33,283 bases of DNA from Chlorobiaceae bacterium. GTDB lineage: Bacteria; Bacteroidota; Chlorobiia; Chlorobiales; Chlorobiaceae. The notes beneath the pieces are model-generated. The model was given only the letters and a program-made list of their open reading frames with translations. It had not been told where the DNA came from and did not search any database. Shown in pieces: positions 1-9,535 of this stretch. How positions within the stretch are numbered: the stretch's first letter is position 1; each line of letters opens with the position of its first letter. A program made the position numbers and the translations under genes. Location of the stretch: the NCBI GenBank assembly GCA_013334335.1, contig JAAXXR010000016.1:1-33283 (forward strand), in the 5' to 3' direction.

Positions 1-111
1 GGTGTTGCCCAGGCTTTGAATGACGGTTTCATGAATATCGCTTTGAAAGGTTGTAGAGCTGTCTGCTAACTCCTTTGACGATATCCTGCGGTAATTCCGG
101 CGGAAGGACAA
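1..111 (-). CDS. Possible 5' end of a PLP-dependent cysteine synthase-like gene, running off the left edge
   Basis: Read leftwards, the frame ending at base 1 is open for 37 codons and ends in IHETVIQSLGNT. This resembles the N-terminal xxETIGNTPLV signature of the cysteine synthase / cystathionine beta-synthase family, and the next residues (PL) would lie outside the window. A Shine-Dalgarno-like AAAGGAG (minus strand, 70-76) is present, but no ATG, GTG or TTG follows it at a normal distance. The only in-frame start codon seen is a TTG at 109-111 inside the acs terminator T-run. An ATG at 30-32 is in another frame. The match rests on about 12 residues, so it is a suggestion only. Confidence 0.3.
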   Translation of the reverse strand, partial: MSFRRNYRRISSKELADSSTTFQSDIHETVIQSLGNT

Positions 112-138
112 AAAAAAGGAGCGGCTTGCGGCCGCTCC
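110..138 (-). terminator. Rho-independent terminator of acs
   Basis: A perfect 8-bp stem (118-125 with 131-138, loop of 5) is followed on the minus strand by eight T residues (110-117). It sits 34 bases downstream of the acs stop codon, the textbook geometry for an intrinsic terminator. Confidence 0.9.
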
Positions 139-171
139 CTTGTTTCGCTTTTCAGCGGTGGAGAACCATGC

Positions 172-2151
<1,980 letters not shown>

Positions 2152-2182
2152 TGATAAAACGGTTTTGATTTTTTTGGAAAAA

Positions 2183-2211
2183 AGAATAACCACCCGAAGA
2201 CAGGAGGTCAA
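2183..2211 (-). promoter_or_regulatory. Sigma70-type promoter of acs
   Basis: On the minus strand TTGACC (2206-2211) and TATTCT (2183-2188) are separated by exactly 17 bases. The predicted start point is near 2176, leaving a leader of about 25 bases before the acs ATG. Its position inside the open upstream extension of the acs frame is the main argument for the shorter protein. Confidence 0.6.
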
Positions 2212-2296
2212 TACACTCAGTCGGTTGTTTCAGCCGGTGGAATGGTCAGGGCCCGGCTGGTGGCCCTGTTTAAAATCGTTAACATACAATTTACAC

Positions 2297-2330
2297 AAAA
2301 AAAAGTGATGTTACCAACTGGAGGGCCACT
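2297..2330 (-). terminator. Weak terminator-like sequence after leuS
   Basis: An eight-T run on the minus strand (2297-2304) follows a weak outer AGTG/CACT pairing (2304-2307 with 2327-2330) and a nearby GGAG/CTCC hairpin. The stems are short, so this is only a candidate end for the leuS transcript before the acs promoter region. Confidence 0.3.
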
Positions 2331-2357
2331 CCCTTTACAAATCCTGCAAGACCTTTT

Positions 2358-4778
2358 TCAGAAAGGCTTTACGGCGAAGTTGACCAGCTTGTCCGGTACC
2401 ACGATTTCCTTGACGATCATTTGCCCTTCCAGGAATTTCATGACGCTCTCCACATTTTTCGCTTCCAGGAGCAGTTGCTCCTTCGAGCTCCCTGTGGCGG
2501 CCTCGAAGGTTCCCCTGAGCTTGCCGTTGATCTGCACGGCGATGGTCAGTACGTCGTCCCTGGCGAGCTCCGGATCGAAGACAGGCCAAGTTGCGCCGCT
2601 GATCGATGTTTCATGCCCGAGGTTCTGCCAAAGCTCTTCGGTGATGTGGGGCGCAAACGGCGAGAGCATGAGCAGCAGGGATTCGACCGCTTCACGGCTG
2701 GAGCAGCCGGCCTTTTGCAGCTCGTTGACCAGCACCATCATCTCCGAAATGGCGGTGTTGAACTTCAGCAGTTCGACATCTTCGGTAACCTTGCGGATTG
2801 ACTTGTGCATCCGTTTCAGGATGGCCTCCGCCGGCCGGTCTTCAGTGATTTTCGGCGAGGTGCCGAATTCCTCCCAGACCAGTCGCCATACCTTGCCAAG
2901 AAAGCGGCTGATGCCCTCGATCCCGTTGGTGTTCCATGGCTTGACCTGCTCGAGCGGTCCGAGGAACATCTCGTAGAGCCTGACGGCGTCTGCGCCATAA
3001 GCGTTCAGGACATGGTCGGCAGGGATGACGTTGCCGCGCGACTTGGACATCTTCTCGTTGTCCTCGCCGAGAATCATTCCCTGGTTGAACAGGCGCTGGA
3101 ACGGCTCTTTGGTGCTGACGACACCGAGATCGTAGAGCACCTTGTGCCAGAAGCGTGAATAGAGCAGATGCAGCACCGCGTGCTCCGCGCCGCCGATGTA
3201 CAGGTCGACGTTCATCCAGTAGCGCTCCTTGGCGGAATCGACGAGCTGCTCTCCGTTCGAGGGGTCGATGAAGCGCAGGTAGTACCAGCAGCTTCCTGCC
3301 CACTGCGGCATGGTGTTGGTCTCGCGACGGAAGTGGCCATGTTCGTCGCTCCCGAACAGCCACTCGTCGATGTTTGCCAGCGGGGACTCTCCGGTCGAGG
3401 TCGGCTGGTAGGCCTCAACCTCCGGCAGGGTCAGTGGCAGCGAGGTTTCGGTCCTCATCGATCCGTCGTCGTAATGCTTGATCGGAATCGGTTCGCCCCA
3501 GTAGCGCTGGCGGCTGAACACCCAGTCCCGGAGCCGGTAATTGACTTTCCGTTTGCCCTTGCCCTTCGACTCCAGCCAGGTCGCCATGCGGTCGAAAGCG
3601 GTCGGGAACGCAAGCCCGTCGATGCTGACCTCGTCGTTCGAAGAGTTGATGCCGACACTCTCCTTGCCTTCGAACACCTCATCCTGGACATCGTGCGGAC
3701 TTTTGACGACCTCGCGGATCGGCAGGCTGAATTTCTTGGCGAACTCCCAGTCCCGGCTGTCGTGTGCTGGGACGGACATGATGGCCCCGGTACCGTAGCT
3801 GGTCAGGACGAAATCGGAGATCCAGACCGGCAGGGCTTCGCCGTTTGCCGGATTGATGGCGTAGGAGCCGGTGAATACGCCGCTCTTCTCCTTCTGCAGC
3901 CCGGTGCGCTCCAGTTCGGTTTTCAGTCGTGCCTGCTCGATATAGCTCCTGACGGCCGTCAACTGCTGGGCGACGGCCAGCTTTTCAGCCATGGGATGCT
4001 CGGGGGAGATGACCAGGTAGGTCGCGCCGAACAGGGTGTCGGGCCTGGTGGTATAGACCTTCAGGTTCGTCCGGTGGCACCGGAGTTCGAAGTCGATCTC
4101 GACCCCTTCGGAGCGGCCGATCCAGTTGCGCTGCATCTGCTTGACGTTTTCCGGCCAGTCGAGCCCGTCGAGGTCCTCGATCAGCCGCTCGGCATAGGCG
4201 GTGATCTTCAGCACCCACTGCCGGAGCGGCTTGCGGACGACCGTGTAGCCTTCGGCCAGCTTTTCGTCGACCTCTTCGTTGGCCAGCACCACCCGGAGCT
4301 CTTCGCACCAGTTGACATCGATCTCCGACATGTAGGCCAACCCCATCTCGTAGAGCTTCAGGAAGATCCACTGTGTCCATCTGAAGTAACCCGGGTTGGT
4401 CGTGTTGATCTCCCGGTTCCAGTCGTAGGAGAAGCCCATGCTTTTCAGGGTCTCGCGGAAACTCGCCACGTTGGCTTCCGTGGTCAGCCTTGGATGGGTT
4501 CCGGTCTTGATGGCGAACTGCTCGGCCGGCAGCCCGAAGGCGTCCCAGCCCATGGGGTGCAAGACGTTGAAGCCGCGGCTTCGGCGGTAACGTGCGATGA
4601 TGTCGGTGGCCGTGTAGCCTTCGAGATGGCCGACATGCAGTCCCGATCCGCTTGGGTAGGGGAACATGTCGAGCACATAGTATTTCGGTTTGTCCGGGTC
4701 GGTGCCGGTGGCGAAGGTGTTGCGCTCAGCCCAGTTCGCCTGCCATTTTTTTTCGATGGCCGAAAAGTCGTACCTCAT
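2358..4778 (-). CDS. leuS: Leucyl-tRNA synthetase
   Basis: Charges tRNA-Leu with leucine in the cytoplasm. The 806-residue product is the usual bacterial class I length. The HIGH-type motif is HVGH (48-51) just after DMFPYPSGSG, and the KMSKS loop is exact at 576-580 followed by RGN. The CP1 editing domain is present, with the threonine-rich TTRPDTLFGATY segment and the PAHDSRDWEFA segment that carries the editing aspartate. The C-terminus has the anticodon-binding helices (FAPHITEELW) and ends in VVPDKLVNFAVK. The start MRYDFSAIEKKWQ matches the family start. It lies just downstream of the pnp terminator, so it needs its own promoter, which I could not assign firmly. Confidence 0.98.
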   Translation of the reverse strand: MRYDFSAIEKKWQANWAERNTFATGTDPDKPKYYVLDMFPYPSGSGLHVGHLEGYTATDIIARYRRSRGFNVLHPMGWDAFGLPAEQFAIKTGTHPRLTTEANVASFRETLKSMGFSYDWNREINTTNPGYFRWTQWIFLKLYEMGLAYMSEIDVNWCEELRVVLANEEVDEKLAEGYTVVRKPLRQWVLKITAYAERLIEDLDGLDWPENVKQMQRNWIGRSEGVEIDFELRCHRTNLKVYTTRPDTLFGATYLVISPEHPMAEKLAVAQQLTAVRSYIEQARLKTELERTGLQKEKSGVFTGSYAINPANGEALPVWISDFVLTSYGTGAIMSVPAHDSRDWEFAKKFSLPIREVVKSPHDVQDEVFEGKESVGINSSNDEVSIDGLAFPTAFDRMATWLESKGKGKRKVNYRLRDWVFSRQRYWGEPIPIKHYDDGSMRTETSLPLTLPEVEAYQPTSTGESPLANIDEWLFGSDEHGHFRRETNTMPQWAGSCWYYLRFIDPSNGEQLVDSAKERYWMNVDLYIGGAEHAVLHLLYSRFWHKVLYDLGVVSTKEPFQRLFNQGMILGEDNEKMSKSRGNVIPADHVLNAYGADAVRLYEMFLGPLEQVKPWNTNGIEGISRFLGKVWRLVWEEFGTSPKITEDRPAEAILKRMHKSIRKVTEDVELLKFNTAISEMMVLVNELQKAGCSSREAVESLLLMLSPFAPHITEELWQNLGHETSISGATWPVFDPELARDDVLTIAVQINGKLRGTFEAATGSSKEQLLLEAKNVESVMKFLEGQMIVKEIVVPDKLVNFAVKPF

Positions 4779-4837
4779 GATGCTGTTGTCGATTTGTTGA
4801 ATGCGCCACGCAAGATAAACAGGCGCCGCGAACGAAC

Positions 4838-4878
4838 AAAAAAGGCAGTGCAGGTGAACTCATTCCCTGCACTGCCTT
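4838..4878 (-). terminator. Strong Rho-independent terminator of pnp
   Basis: A perfect 11-bp stem GGCAGTGCAGG/CCTGCACTGCC (4844-4854 with 4866-4876, loop of 11) can be extended by two A-T pairs. On the minus strand it is followed by six T residues (4838-4843). It begins about 20 bases after the pnp stop codon and separates pnp from leuS. Confidence 0.92.
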
Positions 4879-4897
4879 GGAGATTGGTCTGCTGCCG

Positions 4898-7093
4898 TCA
4901 GCCCTGTGGGGCAGGTGCGGCGCCGTTCGGGTTGCCACCTTCCGTTTCAAGCAATGCCCTCATCGAAAGGGCGAACTTGGTCTTGCCGGTGCGCGGGTCC
5001 TTGCGAACATCGATCAGCTTGACCTTGACGCGTTCGCCGACCTTCAGCACGTCGCTGACCTTGGCGATGCGCTCGCGGGAGATCTCCGAGATGTGCACCA
5101 GGCCGTCGGTCTTCGGCAGGAACTCGACGAAGGCGCCGAGCTCGTCGCGGATGTCGCGCACCTTGCCCATGTAGACCGTGCCGACCTCGGGCTTGGCGAT
5201 GAGGGTCTTGATGGTCTCTACGGCCGCCTTGGTCCCCTCGGGGCTGTTGCAGGCGATGGTCACCGTGCCGTCGTCCTCGATGTTGATCTCAGCGCCGGTC
5301 TCTTCGGTGATGCTCCGGATCGTCTCTCCACCCTTGCCGATGACCAGGCCGATGGCGTCCACCGGGATCTGGATGCTGGTCAGGCGAGGCGCGTACTTGC
5401 CGATGTCAGCACGGGACTCGGGAATGGCCTCGGTCATGATGTCGAGGATGTGCAGGCGGCCGTGTCTGGCCTGTTCGAGCGCGGTCTCCAGGATGTGGTA
5501 GTCGAGGCCGTCGATCTTGATGTCCATCTGGCATGCCGTGATGCCGTCCCTGGTGCCGGAGACCTTGAAGTCCATGTCACCGAGATGGTCCTCGTTGCCG
5601 AGGATGTCGGAGAGCACGGCGTAGTGGTCGCCCTCCTTGATGAGGCCCATGGCGATGCCGGAGACGGGCTTGCAGAGCGGCACGCCGCCGTCCATTGCCG
5701 CCAGGGTGCCTCCGCAGACCGAAGCCATTGACGACGAGCCGTTCGACTCGAGGATATCGGAGACGATGCGGACGGTGTACGGAAACTCCTGCTCAGGGGG
5801 CATGACCATCCTGATGGAGCGCTCGGCGAGGTTGCCGTGGCCGATCTCGCGACGTCCGGTTCCGCCGAGCCTGCCGGTTTCGCCGACCGAGAATGGCGGG
5901 AAGTTGTAGTGCAGCATGAAGCGCTTGTCGCGATCGTCGGTCAGGGTATCGACCGACTGGGCATCTTTCTTGGTGCCGAGGGTGAGCGTTACCAGAGCCT
6001 GGGTTTCGCCGCGGGTGAAGAGTGCCGAACCGTGTGCCCTCGGAATGAGGCCGAGTTCGATGCTGATCGGCCTGACCTGGTCAAGCGAGCGGCCGTCGAG
6101 ACGCTTCTTGTCGTCGAGGATCATATGGCGCATCATCTTCTTTTCTACCGAATGGATGCAGTCCTCGATCATTCGCTCGTTCAGGCAGAGCGCCTTTGCC
6201 GGTTCCGCTTCGATATCAGCTGGGGTGATGCCGCTGAAGTTCGCGAGGACTTTCTTGACGGTCTCCTTGTAGACCGCTTTGGTCCTGTCGGCCCGCTCCT
6301 CCTTGGCAAGGGCGGTGTACGCCAGCTCTTTCAGCTCGGCTGCGCAGAATCCTTCGACGGCCGAAACGAGTTCGGCAGGGGGAAGGGTCGGGATGAACGC
6401 GCGTTTCGGCTTGGCGACTTCGGCGGCGAGCTCCTTCTGGACGCGGCAGATCTTCTTGATCGCTTCATGGCCGTGCCGGATCGCCTCGAGCATCTCGGCT
6501 TCTGAGATCTCCTTCATCTCGCCCTCAAGCATGCAGATCGTGTCCTCGGTGCCGCCGATGCAGATATCGAGGTCGCTCTGCGATAGCTCGTTGATGTCGG
6601 GGTTGATGAGGTACAGGCCGTTGATGCGACCGACGCGGACTTCCGACATCGGGTTGGCGAACGGGATATCGGAGACCATGATGGCGGCCGAAGCGGCGAC
6701 TCCGCCGAGCACGTCGGCGTCGTTGACCGTGTCGGAGGAGATCACCGAGATGATGACCTGGGTCTCCTGGTAGTAGCCGTCAGGGAAGAGCGGCCGCAGG
6801 GCGCGGTCGATCAGGCGGGCAGAGAGAATCTCCTTTTCGGAGGGACGGCCTTCACGCTTGAAGAAGCCGCCGGGGAACTTGCCGGCAGCCGAGTACTTCT
6901 CACGGTATTCGACCTGCAGCGGAAAGAAGTCCTGGTTCGGTGACGGAGGGGTTTTGCTTGAAACCACCGTGGCGATGACCATGGTGTCTTTCAGGCTGAC
7001 AACGACGGCACCATCGGCCTGCTTGGCCATTTTTCCGGTTTCGATCGTGATGATCTTGCCCTGTCCAAGATCGATTTCTTTTTTGATAAACAT
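4898..7093 (-). CDS. pnp: Polyribonucleotide nucleotidyltransferase (PNPase)
   Basis: Phosphorolytic 3'-to-5' exoribonuclease of RNA turnover. It normally acts as a homotrimer. The 731 residues (E. coli has 711) show two RNase PH-like halves, with [20 protein letters not shown] in the first half and the catalytic-site segment [13 protein letters not shown] in the second. A KH domain ([14 protein letters not shown]) and a C-terminal S1 domain ([16 protein letters not shown] ... LVHISEIS) follow. The start [13 protein letters not shown] is typical. In many bacteria pnp follows rpsO. Here panC lies upstream with a 290-base gap, so pnp probably has its own leader, which contains a perfect 16-bp palindrome. 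Confidence 0.98.
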   Translation of the reverse strand: MFIKKEIDLGQGKIITIETGKMAKQADGAVVVSLKDTMVIATVVSSKTPPSPNQDFFPLQVEYREKYSAAGKFPGGFFKREGRPSEKEILSARLIDRALRPLFPDGYYQETQVIISVISSDTVNDADVLGGVAASAAIMVSDIPFANPMSEVRVGRINGLYLINPDINELSQSDLDICIGGTEDTICMLEGEMKEISEAEMLEAIRHGHEAIKKICRVQKELAAEVAKPKRAFIPTLPPAELVSAVEGFCAAELKELAYTALAKEERADRTKAVYKETVKKVLANFSGITPADIEAEPAKALCLNERMIEDCIHSVEKKMMRHMILDDKKRLDGRSLDQVRPISIELGLIPRAHGSALFTRGETQALVTLTLGTKKDAQSVDTLTDDRDKRFMLHYNFPPFSVGETGRLGGTGRREIGHGNLAERSIRMVMPPEQEFPYTVRIVSDILESNGSSSMASVCGGTLAAMDGGVPLCKPVSGIAMGLIKEGDHYAVLSDILGNEDHLGDMDFKVSGTRDGITACQMDIKIDGLDYHILETALEQARHGRLHILDIMTEAIPESRADIGKYAPRLTSIQIPVDAIGLVIGKGGETIRSITEETGAEINIEDDGTVTIACNSPEGTKAAVETIKTLIAKPEVGTVYMGKVRDIRDELGAFVEFLPKTDGLVHISEISRERIAKVSDVLKVGERVKVKLIDVRKDPRTGKTKFALSMRALLETEGGNPNGAAPAPQG

Positions 7094-7383
7094 GGAAATC
7101 TGTTGTGGTTAGTGATGTTAACCCTGTCCGGTGGATCTTTCGAGCTGCTGCAGGACGACTGCAGTCGTCAAGAGGAAAATTCCGGTCGTGGTCGTGACGA
7201 TTCGATTTTTACAAGTCCATTAATATAATACAAATTTTCGTGACGCGTAATACGTGACTCGTGACGGGAAAAGAGCGCAGAAAAATGGACAACACGGTGG
7301 TGACGGACACGGCAGGAGAGATCCTGTTTTTCCTGGATTCTCCCCCCGTCGCATCTTCCGCATGTGGCGGAGCTCGTCACCGG
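7094..7383. other. panC-pnp intergenic region rich in inverted repeats
   Basis: This 290-base gap has no convincing gene. The short minus-strand reading frame at 7168-7380 has repeat-derived composition and no family match I recognise. It holds a 16-bp palindrome near pnp, an AT-rich patch (about 7218-7237) that could carry the pnp promoter, a cluster of CGTGAC motifs, and two hairpins: GGAGAGATCC/GGATTCTCC with one bulge at 7315-7343 and CCGC/GCGG near 7359-7371. No T-run follows either hairpin, so an intrinsic terminator for panC is not clear. Confidence 0.6.
7154..7169. promoter_or_regulatory. Perfect 16-bp palindrome in the pnp leader
   Basis: GACGACTGCAGTCGTC reads the same on both strands and lies 61-76 bases upstream of the pnp start. 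As DNA it could bind a dimeric regulator. As RNA it could form a short hairpin or kissing contact in the pnp 5' leader. In E. coli the pnp leader is a target of autoregulation, but that involves an RNase III-processed stem, and similarity of mechanism is not shown here. Confidence 0.45.
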
Positions 7384-7395
7384 TCACGCGTCACG
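7239..7395. repeat. Inverted CGTGACGCGT repeats bounding 157 bp
   Basis: CGTGACGCGT at 7239-7248 and its complement ACGCGTCACG at 7386-7395 face each other. Extra CGTGAC copies sit at 7193, 7253 and 7260, and GTCAC copies at 7376, 7383 and 7390 on the other side. The right arm includes the panC stop codon. The arrangement looks like a small intergenic repeat element, but no target-site duplication is visible and no other copy occurs in the window. Confidence 0.4.
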
Positions 7396-8253
7396 ATGCT
7401 CCCCACACACGAACCTCCAGTTGTCGATCAGCCGGGTCGAACCTATCCGGACGGCCATGACGAGGCGGTAGGCCTTTCCCGGCACGGCCTCGACGGCCGG
7501 TACGAAGGTCTCGTCGTCGACAAAACAGAGGTAGTCGGGGGTTGACCCGATGACCGAGTGGACGAGTGACGCCGCTTCATGGGCGATCGCCTTCAGGTCG
7601 TGCCTGCCCCGGTCGGTCTCCTGCCCGGCGTACTGGATCGCCCGGTAGAGCACGGTGGCGCGCTGCCGGTCATCCGAGGAGAGGTAGATGTTGCGCGAGC
7701 TGGTCGCCAGGCCGTCAGCTTCGCGTGCGATCGGGGCCCCTTCGATCATCGTACCGATGTTCAGGTCGCCGGTTACCCTGCGGATGACGGCCAGCTGCTG
7801 GGCGTCCTTCTCGCCGAACACGGCGAGGTGCGCCCTGGTGATATTGAGCAGCTTGACCACGACGGTGGCCACCCCCATGAAATGGCCTGGCCGGGAGGCT
7901 CCTTCGAAGCTTCCTGCCATCGGGCCCGGATCGATCGACGTGTGGTAGCCTTCAGGGTACATGCGTTCCGGAGGGGGCGCGAAGAGGTAGTCGACTCCTG
8001 CTGCCCGGGCCAGCGCCGCGTCCTGCTCGAACGGCCTCGGGTAACGTTCGAAATCCTCCGCGGGACCGAACTGCGTCGGGTTGACGAAGATGGTCATGAT
8101 GACGATACCCGCTTTTTTCTGCGCATGCCGCACCAGGCTGAGATGGCCTTCGTGCAGGGCCCCCATGGTCATGACCACTCCGATGAGCTGGTGCTGGAGC
8201 CTGAGGTTTTCGGAGATCGCCTGCATCTCGGCGGGATCAGTGATGATCTGCAT
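7384..8253 (-). CDS. panC: Pantothenate synthetase (pantoate-beta-alanine ligase)
   Basis: Joins pantoate and beta-alanine using ATP to make pantothenate, the precursor of coenzyme A. The 289 residues show the class I nucleotidyltransferase MxxGxxHxGH signature as [13 protein letters not shown], the [19 protein letters not shown] segment, FGEKDAQQL and SSRNIYLS in the usual order. The open frame begins 20 codons earlier, but the ATG at 8251-8253 ([10 protein letters not shown]) fits the family start and has a purine-rich AGAAAGAAG just upstream. It overlaps the 3' end of rsmI by 17 bases, so the two genes are probably translationally coupled. A CoA-precursor gene lying near acs may be chance. 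Confidence 0.95.
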   Translation of the reverse strand: MQIITDPAEMQAISENLRLQHQLIGVVMTMGALHEGHLSLVRHAQKKAGIVIMTIFVNPTQFGPAEDFERYPRPFEQDAALARAAGVDYLFAPPPERMYPEGYHTSIDPGPMAGSFEGASRPGHFMGVATVVVKLLNITRAHLAVFGEKDAQQLAVIRRVTGDLNIGTMIEGAPIAREADGLATSSRNIYLSSDDRQRATVLYRAIQYAGQETDRGRHDLKAIAHEAASLVHSVIGSTPDYLCFVDDETFVPAVEAVPGKAYRLVMAVRIGSTRLIDNWRFVCGEHRDA

Positions 8254-8974
8254 CTTCTTTCTGCTGTTTGGAGCGTTTACTGCCTCCCGGATGAACCACG
8301 ACGACAAATTCACCGCGGATCTGGCCGGAAGAGAAATGGGCCGACAGGGAGTCCGGGGTTCCGCTCACGTACTCCTCGTGCATCTTGCTGATCTCGCGCG
8401 CCACGAAAAGCTCCGCATCGGGGAAGTTGTTTTTCACCTCTTCGAAGAGCTTCAGGATCCTGTGGGGCGATTCGTAGAGCACGATCGTCGTTGCGAGCGA
8501 GGCCAGGTACTCCATGCGGCTTTTCCGTCCTTTCTTGTGCGGAAGGAATCCGGCGAAGAAGAAGCTGCTTACCGGCAGCGGACAGACCGAGAGTGCGGCG
8601 GTCAGGGCGCTTGGGCCGGGTATCGGGATGACGTCGAACCCCTGCGAATGCAGCGCGTTGGCCATGCTGTAGCCGGGGTCGCTGATGCCCGGCGTGCCTG
8701 CGTCGGTGACCAGGGCGACGTCGATGCCCTCTTCGAGCAGCGCCGTGACCTGCTGGACCGCGCGCTCCTCGTTGAAGGAGTGGTAGGTGACCAGTTTTTT
8801 TCCCTGGATGCCGAAATGCCTGAGCAGGATGGTGGTTCGCCGGGTGTCTTCGCAGGCGATGGCCCCTGCGTCGCGGAGCGTGCTGACCGCCCTGAAGGTC
8901 ATGTCATCGAGATTGCCGAGCGGGGTGGCCACGACGTGCAGTGTGCCTTGCTGATGTTGCTCGCGTGTGCTCAA
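8237..8974 (-). CDS. rsmI: 16S rRNA (cytidine1402-2'-O)-methyltransferase
   Basis: Methylates the ribose of C1402 at the ribosomal decoding centre using SAM. The 245 residues belong to the tetrapyrrole-methylase fold family: [15 protein letters not shown] at the N-terminus, CEDTRRT, then [13 protein letters not shown] and [17 protein letters not shown], all hallmarks of RsmI. The start is a TTG at 8972-8974. No ATG lies in frame nearby, and GGAG stands 14 bases upstream, which is rather far. The C-terminus is short and charged, ending [10 protein letters not shown], and overlaps panC. Confidence 0.94.
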   Translation of the reverse strand: MSTREQHQQGTLHVVATPLGNLDDMTFRAVSTLRDAGAIACEDTRRTTILLRHFGIQGKKLVTYHSFNEERAVQQVTALLEEGIDVALVTDAGTPGISDPGYSMANALHSQGFDVIPIPGPSALTAALSVCPLPVSSFFFAGFLPHKKGRKSRMEYLASLATTIVLYESPHRILKLFEEVKNNFPDAELFVAREISKMHEEYVSGTPDSLSAHFSSGQIRGEFVVVVHPGGSKRSKQQKEDADHH

Positions 8975-9028
8975 TAGCGTGTGCTCTTCTCCTGGCGGCG
9001 TGGGTTGGATCGAACAAATCTGTAGAAT

Positions 9029-9034
9029 AGTATA
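9029..9034 (-). promoter_or_regulatory. Candidate -10 element for rsmI-panC
   Basis: TATACT on the minus strand lies about 55 bases upstream of the rsmI start in an AT-rich patch. No good -35 hexamer stands 16-18 bases away, so this is weak. The rest of the 273-base gap between rsmI and the small gene at 9248 holds nothing else I can name. Confidence 0.25.
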
Positions 9035-9247
9035 ACAAATTCAGACGATGTTTTTCCACAGTTTTCTGACCGGCAGCAATCGGGGACTCAATGGCGGAAA
9101 AGCATATGATACGGTGATTTACTAGTATCTCCCGGACCTCACGGGCCCCGTCTGGTGACCCGCTACCCCCTTCATATACCGGTCGGGTGGACGTCCGGCG
9201 GCTTCGGCCAGGGAGCATCAAGAGGGCGCCCATGCCGAATAGTCGAC

Positions 9248-9475
9248 TTAAAACCGCAGCATGATCTCGGCGTCGGGAAATGCCTCCTTCAGGTTCTGGA
9301 TCAAGGTGTCCTCTTCGAACGGCCCAAAATCCTCGACCCTGACCGGGAACTCCTCGCTTCTGCTGTCAAGGATGAACTCGTAGTGGCCGTTGTGCTCTTT
9401 TTGCCGTACATCGACTTCCCACTTTTCCGGCTCAGATCCGGAATCCCACCAGACAATCACCTGTTGATGTGACAT
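9248..9475 (-). CDS. Small acidic protein of unknown function
   Basis: A 75-residue acidic soluble protein (MSHQQVIVWWDSG ... AEIMLRF) with no signal peptide, membrane segment or cysteines. I do not recognise a family. It starts at an ATG 60 bases after the stop codon of the kdpD-like gene and on the same strand, so it may be the last gene of the kdp transcript. A TTTAC-GTT-GTAAA inverted repeat (9481-9493) just upstream of the start could instead mark a separate control point. Its codon use and regular alternation of hydrophobic and charged residues look like a real gene. Confidence 0.7.
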   Translation of the reverse strand: MSHQQVIVWWDSGSEPEKWEVDVRQKEHNGHYEFILDSRSEEFPVRVEDFGPFEEDTLIQNLKEAFPDAEIMLRF

Positions 9476-9535
9476 CTTGCTTTACGTTGTAAACGGTTGA
9501 AAAACCCTGTTTGGCGCAACTTGGCGATGGTCCCC

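Noticed and set aside
3168-5174. A 668-codon plus-strand open frame
   Set aside because: It lies opposite leuS and the end of pnp and arises from GC-rich codon bias. It crosses the pnp terminator and has no recognisable domain.
7168-7380. A 70-codon minus-strand frame between panC and pnp
   Set aside because: Its sequence is made of the GTGAC repeat cluster and hairpins, with no ribosome site and no family resemblance.
8904-9233. A 109-codon minus-strand frame upstream of rsmI
   Set aside because: It overlaps the rsmI start in another frame, is Arg/His/Ala-rich without a domain, and covers the probable promoter patch.
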